Positions 56,050-64,000 of a stretch of DNA of 64,000 nt are shown piece after piece. This DNA is from Thalassia testudinum (Eukaryota; Streptophyta; Magnoliopsida; Alismatales; Hydrocharitaceae). Position 1 is the stretch's first letter, and each line of letters begins with the position of its first letter. The translations under genes and the position numbers were made by a program. A model generated the notes under the pieces. That model made no database searches. It had not been told where the DNA came from and saw only the letters and a program-made list of their open reading frames with translations. The DNA lies in NCBI GenBank assembly GCA_037157565.1, contig JAZHRO010000063.1:155856501-155920500 (forward strand), read 5' to 3'.

Positions 56050-58890
56050 GATTATAGTAACATTTTTAATATGTTGGTGTACATCCTTTAAAAATGTCGC
56101 TAATCAAAATATTTACATCAACAGTCATGTTAATTTGCTTTCCTTAAATTTGTTTTTTTTTATCATTGATACCCTTAACCCCATCAACTCCTGACTATAC
56201 CACCCGTAACCCAAATGCTCACTGACATCAAGCCTTACACCCACTGCCGCCACCCCTCTACCCTGCACCCCTGCTCTCTGGACCACTCTTCCCTCTCCCC
56301 TCCGACGAACATCCAACACCTCTCCACCACTAGTCCCTAGCGGCCGACGCTCCCTCTTTGACACTATCACCCAACGCTCCACTACCAATCACCATCTGCA
56401 TCCCTCCTCGCCTCACCTCCCGTGTCTCCAAATCAAAACCCAAGCTTGAGGTTACATCACATTATCAACATCTCGCCTTAAATCGCCTTCATAAGAACAA
56501 GTCTTTTTCTCAAATCTCCCTTGAACATATCACATTATCATATTTATTCTCCTTTAGATCTCTCTCATATGCTCCCTCTCCTACCTCTCTTTCGGATCTT
56601 GTTGCTCGAAATCGTTCAGATCACTTAGATGTATCTCTCTCTCTCACTCAGATCTCTCTCGTAGATCTAAATCATTTTGATCTAGGTCACTTTAAGATCT
56701 CATAGATTTGACATCTTCCTCTTAGATCAAACTCTTAGATCCTAAAGATGGGTTCTCTCTTAAATTAGGGTTTGGCTGGTCGGATTGTGCTAAAAATTAG
56801 CCACTCGATCTCTATCAATATTTGCATTTACTTTCCAATCGCTTAGCTTATTATTTTCATTATTTTTGTGTGATTCTTGATATTGTGTGCAGCAGCTTGT
56901 GATTGAAGGAAGTTAGTTGGCAATGATCTCTGTCACGGATAGAATTTCACACGGTAAGCACTAGATTAGATCCATTAGTTCATACATTTTTAATTACAAA
57001 TGAAGAAATAAAAAGCGAATAGCAATCTTTTAATTATATTGTTATTTCATATCAAGGAAATGGGGTGGGAGCATCTGGTGAGATTAGAGGCAGATTTGCC
57101 GAGGCTCACCTGACATATGTAAGCTTCTCTTTAGTACTTAATTTTAGAGTTTATGCTCATCTAGATATGTTTAACTCAGTCCTATCATATAATCTACTTT
57201 ATTCTCTTTAGTACACATAGTTAGGTGGTTTCATTAATGATGTATGAGGTCATTTTGAAAGTGAAATATTAATGAAATTGCATCAAGCATCCTATGTAAT
57301 AAAAAAAGTAATGAACAATACTTTTACATTGCCACCTTTACAATGAAATCAGTATCATGCCTAAGGGAGGTAGCTATTATTTGATTGACCCAAGCGGCAT
57401 ATGGGAGCTCATGCAATTCTTTAGCAATTTGGCTAGAAAATGGCCCTTTCACACCAGTCTTACAGAGTTATGCACGCTATTTTAGATTTAGCATCACATG
57501 CATTTTTACCTGGTTTTGATACATGATAAGGCACTAGTAAGCTCTCAAGGTTAGTAACCTTTTGTGTTTAGGTTAGTAATTTTTTCTGTTTAATACTTGG
57601 AAGGGCATGAGATTCAGTGGAAGAATGAGTTGATCCTAAATGATGGTATCCTAGTATAAAAGGATCTAAGTCCTTTGCTTAAGTTGAATGAGATGACAAA
57701 CTTTGGTCAAACTTATTACCTTGACCGGTTTATGTATGTATAGATTTATTTATTAGACATAAGTTCTATGTATACAAGTCCTATACTAAGCTTTTTGCCT
57801 TCATATGAGTGGATGCTGACAACATTTTGCATATTTGATCATGTTTTTGCATTTTGCATGCTTTCTTTCAAAAGAAAAAAATCCATGCATTTCCATTTTC
57901 TATTAGTAGCCTTGATATTTAGAACACCTTGAACCAGTTCATGAGCATCATTTTTAGGATTCTAAACTTTTTGAGTTCAATATAAATCAAGCTCCAATAG
58001 CCATGTGTGCTTTAGTTTCCACCTTCATTAAGTGCTTTAAATTCCATATTTTAAGAAAAGTAACAATACATATGTGAAGAAACATGCATATCAATATTAT
58101 TTTCATAATGAATCAAATCATTGTATTAGTAATTATTGACTTAGGTTATGGTTTAGTATGTTATCATTGTTATGTGTGGTAAAAGTTGATCAGATACCAA
58201 GGCCAGGAGTGACCATATCAAATTTTCAGGTAATGAGTTAGTTGGATACATATGCTTGTTTCTAGTTTCAACATTATAAAAAAGGGAGAACTACCCTTAT
58301 GTATGATCATCTCAAAAAGGATGGTGTTTCTCTTAATGCTTTACTTTATGTTAAATGTCATTCCCTAGAATATGCCTATTTTATTGAAAAAGGAAAAAGA
58401 AATTACACTTGGTATAGTGTTTCCACATATGGCAAGAAATCAAATCAACAAAATTTCGGTTATGATTGGAGGAGGCAAACGAGGTGTGGGAATGACCATA
58501 ATCACCTCTTTCAAAGAAGGGGAATTCCCAAAATCTTTCAATTTAGCTCAAAACCATAAATATAAATCTTCAAGTGTATTATTCATCCTCATTGATCGTT
58601 ACTGCATCCGAGAGTGTAGAATTAACTAAAGTTGACAAGTTGTAATGATCTTATAAACCATGTAGTTCAATCTCATGCCCGAATCCAAGAATGCAGGTTT
58701 AACCCAAATTTTCTTAGGTACCAAAGTTTTTTAATGATGTAGCATACCCTTATGGCTAACATGTAATAGTTTAGAATTTTAAACACTACTACAAGGTTGA
58801 GAAATTTGGTATAATATAGCATGGGATGTGGGTTTTACATGGTTTGTAGTTTTCATATGGTGGCGAACTTAAGTTATTGTGCATTTTGTA
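56050..58890. other. No clear gene; AGATC-rich tract and possible gene 5' part
   Basis: 56500-56750 is CT-rich and contains many AGATC/AGATCT words. 56761-56775 has TTAGGGTTT (a telo-box type element). Exon-like pieces with GT-AG borders occur at about 56901-56952 and 57055-57117 but encode nothing I know. If the coproporphyrinogen oxidase copy downstream is a gene fragment, its missing 5' half is not recognisable here. The 86-codon frame at 58299-58559 is unsupported. Confidence 0.35.
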
Positions 58891-58891
58891 G

Positions 58892-60924
58892 GTTATGCAT
58901 CCGAAGAATCCTTTTGTGCCTACACTTCATTTCAATTACTGATATTTTGAGACTAATGCTCCCAAAGGTACTTGAATATTTGTTGTCTTTGCCTACGCAT
59001 TGAGTTCTCTCTATTTGAATTATGTGTATAAGCACCTTTAATTCTCAATAAAGAATACATAGTATCCCACAACGTTCACTTCAAATTAAACTGACTAATG
59101 TTGCATAATCAAAAGCATGCAAATTGGATTAGTTATAAAGAATTTTGTAAAGGACAAGTCTTAGTCCATTGGTTAATGGGGAAACTTGGTTCAGAAAATT
59201 TTCTGGTTTTTATCTAGCTGTTGCTAAATATACATCATTATAACTACTCTTGCAGATGCTCCTAGGGCACCTAGGCAATGGTGGTTTAGTGGTGGTACAG
59301 ATTTGATGCCTTCCTATATATTTGAGGATGAAATAAAGCATTTTCATATAGTAAGTCAAGAGGAATTATGCATTCAATTTTAATTTTCAGGGTTCGCCTT
59401 TGGGAGTCTATGATCATGAATCATCAGGTTGAATCTATGTGAAGAGAATTGCTTCTAGAATATCTACATGTTATCTAAGTGAATTTCGTAATTCTATCTC
59501 TACTTATTAATGTAATCCACTAAACTAGAAGAAACTTTAGTTAATTACTGTAGATCTCAAGGAGGTTAGTGTTGATTATGAATTATATCACAAAATAAAT
59601 TATCCTATGATTATCTTGACCACCCACAACCCTCGAAACATTTGCCAATATTATTTTGGTATACATACTTGGACTCTCTATCAAGTATTGTAAGCTAATT
59701 TCCATGATATTCTTTACAAAGTAACATGCTTGGCATGAACTATTTAAAAACAAAAAAGAAACATTTCTTACCACTATATAGTGTCAGTGTTTCAACAAGA
59801 GAGTAAAGGAGCAAAGCTTCTTTTGATGGCATTGGTAGCTTTGCCATTTTTGCCTAAAGATTGAATCCAAAAAATAATTGCCCTTATATGTAGATTCAAA
59901 AGCAACCCTATGACAAATTCGATCCCACATTCTTAAATGATCCTCCAAGTTAAGGAGTGACTTTATTTCCTGGTTTAAACATGGAGGGTGCAACAACTAG
60001 TGCTTAGGATGCTATTTTTAGAGTGCACAAGACAATTAACTCAACTTCTAGTTATTCTTGTAATATACACACCAAAATCAAAACCAAAATTCTCCTTGGC
60101 AAATCGTATTATGTACTTAACAGGGTATTCTGCCATGTTGCTGAATCATAATTCCTGAGCTTGACCTGATATGCACCAATTTTATTATGCCATGCATATA
60201 ACACATTAGTTCTTGTCTACAGTTTCCTACTAAAGAAGATATGTTACTCTTTTTGTAGAGTACATGAATGCTGTCATTCCGACCTACATACCCTTGTTCA
60301 AGTATTGCAAGAACATGCCACTCTTGGAGAACCACAAGAGATGGCAACAACTTAGGAGAGGGTGCTATGTTGAATTCAACTTGGTATTGCTTTAAAGTCC
60401 TATTTCTTGCTATGATATGGCACATCGCGCTGTTGTAAGATGAACATGCATTGAACTTGTTTCTATTCTATCTCAGATGTATGACTACGGTACTACATTT
60501 GGATTGAAGACTGGTGGATGCATTGAGAGCATTCTTGTTTCTCTTCCCCTGGCAGCAAGATGCGAATATGACCATGTAAGTTTACCAACATAGAGAGGAA
60601 TAACATATATTATCTATCAGTTATGTCCATAAACATAGTGGTTTATCCGTAAAATCTTCTCTCATATCAGTAAAGTTTAACTTATCTTCTTTCTTTCTTT
60701 TTTTCCTATAAGTAAAAGGTTTTTACATTTAGGCCTTATTGTAGCATCTACACTTGCCATCCACTCTTTATTCCCTTATAAACGAATTCAATTGCTGCCA
60801 CATTTAATTCAATACATGAAACACTATTTGAGAATTCTTTTTCTTTTACTTTTAGCTTCCAAAGGAAGGAAGCAAGGAATGGAAGCTGTTGGATGCATGC
60901 ATTAATCCAAAAGATTGGATCTGA
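58892..60924 (+). pseudogene. CPOX: Coproporphyrinogen III oxidase gene copy, decayed and partly deleted, introns kept
   Basis: Five exons with GT-AG borders match the C-terminal half of plant coproporphyrinogen III oxidase, the plastid heme/chlorophyll-pathway enzyme. 58892-58967 encodes VMHPKNPFVPTLHFNY, a TGA stop (58940-58942), then YFETNAPK. 59256-59350 encodes [20 protein letters not shown] and [11 protein letters not shown]. 60259-60383 encodes MNAVIPTYIPLF and WQQLRRGCYVEFNL. 60477-60575 encodes [20 protein letters not shown] and [12 protein letters not shown]. 60856-60924 encodes EGSKEWKLLDACINPKDWI and the normal stop. The segment between the second and third (the FYPRFKKWCDDYF to GGIFFDDL region) is missing, as is the N-terminal half. 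Conserved residues are changed (GGGTDLTP to [15 protein letters not shown] to DYGTTFG; GGRIES to GGCIES). Kept introns exclude a processed pseudogene. Confidence 0.88.
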
Positions 60925-61158
60925 TCTTAGTTAGGAATTTGATTGTTGTGCCATTCTTGTTACTCCATGACATTGGTAGGATTTCTCCCTTTTCTGTTCA
61001 ACCTTGTTAGTACAATTAGGATCATTAGGTATAGCTAGATGATAAAGCTTAGATGGTCACTAAGTTAGTTATTTGTCTTCTTTTCCAATAAAATAGTCAT
61101 TGGTCTTGCTAATGAACTGATAAGGGTCCAAGAAAAAGCCCTCTTAGTCAGTCTCCAT

Positions 61159-62006
61159 GTTCGAGCGCTAAATTGGTGTTTAAGATTGTCGTGTTGTAGT
61201 ATAGCCAAAATAACGCTTAAACAAATAAATTTTATTACTCGAAAAAGGTTCCGAGGTCAAACACAGGGAGTAATATGGAATTTAGATCTCAAGAATTCTA
61301 ATTTAAGTACAGTATAAGCAATTTATAATAGAACTTCAAACAATAATGATATATAAATGAAAACAAATGTCAATAGTGCAAAAAGAATGAGGTAAAATGG
61401 TGATTTGAATCACCAAGTACCCCTCACAATAACAACAAATTTCTCAACAGTATCAATCAAATAAAGCCTAGCAATCAAGTATCAGACGGCTGAATGTTTA
61501 ATCAGACGGCTTAACCGTCTCGAGCTACAGTGTATAGCCCTCTCTTTCTCCTTAGCTGCTTTTCTTCTTCTCTATTGCTACAGCTCTTCTTCTCTCCTTT
61601 TCTTCTTCCTCTTCTACTGCGGGTCCTCTTCTCTCCTTTTCTTCTTCCTCTTCTACTACGGGTCCTATCCTTCTTCTTCTTCTTTTGTTCAGCCTCTTCA
61701 CACACGGAGGGGGACTTCTTGAATTGGCTAAGTGTCAGCCAATTTCCTATGCAGCAAAAACCCCCTACCCCCACGCAAGCTCTCTTTCTCTCTCTGGGTC
61801 ACACTCTCCCAGAGCCTTACACATTACCAGGTATATGGGTAATCGGACCTAGAGCGTACTCGGGACCAGGGCTACGAGAGTGGGTCACAGCCGAGGAGTG
61901 CTTAGGGTTATGCGAGTTATCGGGTGCACCAGGTCCGCAAGGTCAGAGTCACGGACAAGGTACATAAGGTGTGCATGCAGGGACCTCACCCCCTGTGCGT
62001 GCTGAG
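61159..62006 (-). repeat. Family A LTR, minus orientation, U5/R part, interrupted at 62006
   Basis: It starts (minus-strand 3' end) at 61159 with TGTTCGAGCGC, closely matching 428 onward, including the tRNA-Asp-like box GTCGTGTTGTAGTATAG at 61187-61203. The palindrome is altered to TCAGACGGCT repeats with an AGACGG-CTTAA-CCGTCT hairpin (61502-61520). A pyrimidine tract spans 61540-61700. No primer site lies to the left, so it is a 3' or solo LTR. At 62007 another LTR begins; the rest would continue past the window. Confidence 0.8.
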
Positions 62007-64000
62007 TGATGAGAACCTCATCATGAGCCATAACTAGCTCATTTTGACCCAATACAAAGGATAAAAGCTCCTACATAACTCAAGGAAAGGCTTAACTCAG
62101 AGAATTCTGAGTTTAAGGAGAAAACAAGTCATAAGGGGTAAAAATGCAATTTTACCAATATAATATGCATACAGGGTAATTCAGGGTCCAAACATAGGTC
62201 AAAGCAACTTAATAAGAATAAAAGTGGGATGAGATGATCTAGCAAGGGCTACAGCAATTCCAAGGAACTAAATGATAATCTGTAACCCTAAAACAAACCC
62301 ACTTCAATTCACGAGGTTCAAGGCAAAGCAAAAATGGAATAAACCCTCTAAAATTCATAGAAAAATAATCTCTAGGGTTTAGAACCTTCAATCTGACCTT
62401 AGGAAGCCATCTTGACCTACATTGAGAACCATACCCAATTAATAACTTAATTTGGGTTTTTACGTAAATTGACCAGTCAAACAAGGTTTAATCTAGAAAT
62501 AAAATTCACCATCAGATTCCTTAGGTCCTAATTAGTCATGTATAAAAAATTGAGCCTAAGAAGAAACCTTCTTGACCAACTTTACACTTTGGTCCTCATA
62601 TATTTACTTTTTGGCCCTCAACTTTTGAACCCTCGCATTTTGGCCCCTAACTCTCCTTCGTTCTTTGCGTTCAGGTCCCCCCTGCAAAACCTGCCAGCAC
62701 CATGCTCCGGCGACCTTGCGCGGAGCATGGCGCCGCGCAGGGTGAGGGGGAGAGCCTGGCAAGTAAACCGGGGGTGCCCTGCGTCGTCAGCCGTCGCAGG
62801 GACACCCCCCTGGTCGCTGTAACCCACCATACCGGCCGTGCGAACGCACGGAAGGTATGGGTTTCCATCTCCGGCGTCCTCCGGCGAGGGAGACACGTCG
62901 TCTCCCTCCGCCTTCCTCCCTGATTCGGTCCCTATAAATACCCCCGTCGCTCCACCGTTCTTCCCAGCTTGGATCTGACGGAGAAAACCCCCAACTTTCC
63001 TCTCTTCTCACTCCGGCAGACGCCCACCAGCTCCGGCGGTTCTTCCTCCTCCTCCTCTTCGCTCTGCCGTAATACCAGCAGCAGAGACTTCTTCCCCTGT
63101 TCTTCCCGCGCCACGCCGCACCCAGCTGGCGCCTCTCCGGCCCTCTGCTCGCCGCCGCCCCTTCCCCTGGGCATCTTCTTCTCCGGCGATAGTCGATACG
63201 ACTATCGCCCTGCTCCGGCCCCTTTCGTCTCCGTAGCTAGGTCAGAACTTCTCCCCATCTCCCCCTCTTTCTTTTCCTCACTGTCTTTTATTTGATTAAA
63301 CCCTCGACCGCTCCTGTCCACCGTCACCCCCTTCGTCTCCGGCCAAACTCCGGCGAGACCCCCCCATCACTCCACAGCCCCACACGCCTCGCCGACCCTC
63401 ACAGAATCTCCGCCTCCTCACCCTGATCAACCTCTGCCCTTCCACGTCCCGCCACTCGCCCTCTGCAGACCCCCCGAACAAACCCACTTCTCCACCCGCA
63501 GTTTGACCTAGGGCGACCCTCACGCTCTGCCCCGCCGCCTGCCAGACCCCCCACCACCTTCGCCGTGCCACCGCAAAGGTTCTCCGCGTATCTGATTAGG
63601 CCGAGAGGCTGTTCCTCTGTGTACAGGTGTCTCGACCGCCGTCGCCATTGCTGCGTGGAAGGAGCACCTTCAACCTGCAGCTCCAGGTGCGCTTAGCCCA
63701 GGCCTGACTCCCAGGCTGCGCGGGGCGCCTCCGCGAAGAGTCCCAGGCTCGCAGCTGGGGCGAAGGCCTCGCGTGAAGCCGCGATTGCCCGCTGCTTTCT
63801 CCGCTGCGGGCGCTCAATTAGGGTGGGACATTTAGTCCCACCTCGGAAAGCCACTGAGGCGAACGGGCGTTAAAGGCAAAAAGTGCCTTAAGCTGTTCGC
63901 CTCAGTTCACGGGGTGAGGTCCCCTTCACCCGCCCGGTTACCCGGTCTCGTCCGCGCTCACGCCCCGCGGACCTGACCCGACTCGACTTAGACTGACCTG
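62007..64000 (+). repeat. Family A LTR, plus orientation, running off the right edge
   Basis: It begins TGATGAGAACCTCATCA and contains GAGCCATAACTAGCTCATTTTGACCC like the copy at 3587. TATA is CCTATAAATACC near 62930. An AGTCCCACCTCG motif lies at 63834-63845 and a GGGGTGAGGTCC block near 63912. It is inserted into a minus-strand LTR of its own family; CTGAG (62002-62006) is the candidate target duplication. ORFs at 62538-63817 overlap on both strands in GC-rich sequence and are not called as genes. Confidence 0.85.

Noticed and set aside
56020..56110. Possible CACTA transposon end (CACTATAAAATAAGTGACC)
   Set aside because: No matching inverted end, subterminal repeats or 3-base duplication seen nearby.
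56358..56705. 115-codon ORF
   Set aside because: Runs through CT- and AGATCT-rich sequence with no recognisable domain.
58299..58629. Two overlapping plus-strand ORFs of 85-86 codons
   Set aside because: No known domain, no similarity to the CPOX exons, and each is open only by chance in AT-rich DNA.
62538..63817. Cluster of GC-rich ORFs on both strands
   Set aside because: Inside the R/U5 part of a family A LTR; no homologous frame in the other LTR copies.

Overview
The window is nuclear DNA of a flowering plant, almost certainly from a repeat-rich part of the genome. The evidence is plant-type Ty3/gypsy (Tat/Athila-like and Tekay/Del-like), Ty1/copia (SIRE/Maximus-like) and LINE sequences in nested layers, primer sites complementary to plant tRNA-Asp, and remnants of an intron-bearing nuclear gene for coproporphyrinogen III oxidase. 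I cannot name the species. I see no intact host gene; nearly every long ORF lies inside a transposable element or in low-complexity LTR sequence. LTR families are named A to D here for convenience.

Left third. 1-3100 is the 5' end of a minus-strand family A element (leader, tRNA-Asp primer site, 2.7 kb LTR) that runs off the left edge. It abuts the 3' end of a plus-strand relative (3101-6300). Then come a decayed Tekay/Del-like gag-pol (6300-8566, minus) and a long LTR-like region with a tandem repeat (8567-11330). 11331-18080 is the least repetitive part and holds exons of an unidentified minus-strand gene remnant (13257-14345). 18081-24913 is a series of LTRs: family C plus strand, a family A relative plus strand, and family B minus strand. 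B and C appear to be one related family. A copia-type LTR with its adjoining 3' internal region follows (25863-28960).

Centre. The main object is a 17.3 kb gypsy element (element D, 32242-49584, minus strand) with two LTRs of about 4.0 kb, a TSD of CTTGC, a tRNA-Asp-type primer site and readable gag, protease, RT, RNase H and integrase. It sits inside the protease reading frame of an older element B, whose two halves flank it. Element B is itself rearranged: its gag-to-RNase H part points left while its LTR and integrase tail point right, which fits an internal inversion with losses at the ends.

Right third. A LINE (endonuclease 54424-55548, reverse transcriptase 50987-51673, minus) is split by a solo family A LTR (51674-54418) with TSD TTAGT. 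Then come a SINE-like tRNA-derived head near 55790, an AGATC-rich tract, and a decayed, partly deleted CPOX gene copy with introns (58892-60924). A minus-strand family A LTR (61159) is cut by a plus-strand family A LTR (62007) that runs off the right edge.

Structural signals the coding annotation does not explain: (1) a U5 segment in several of these LTRs that matches the 5' part of tRNA-Asp, the presumed primer; (2) a 17-nt hairpin at the 5' tip of every family A and D LTR, with covariation; (3) palindromic GACGTC stem-loops in family A and a dense cluster of the same motif in the copia LTR; (4) a hairpin just before the polypurine tract; (5) a match to the plant snRNA-gene upstream element within family A LTRs.
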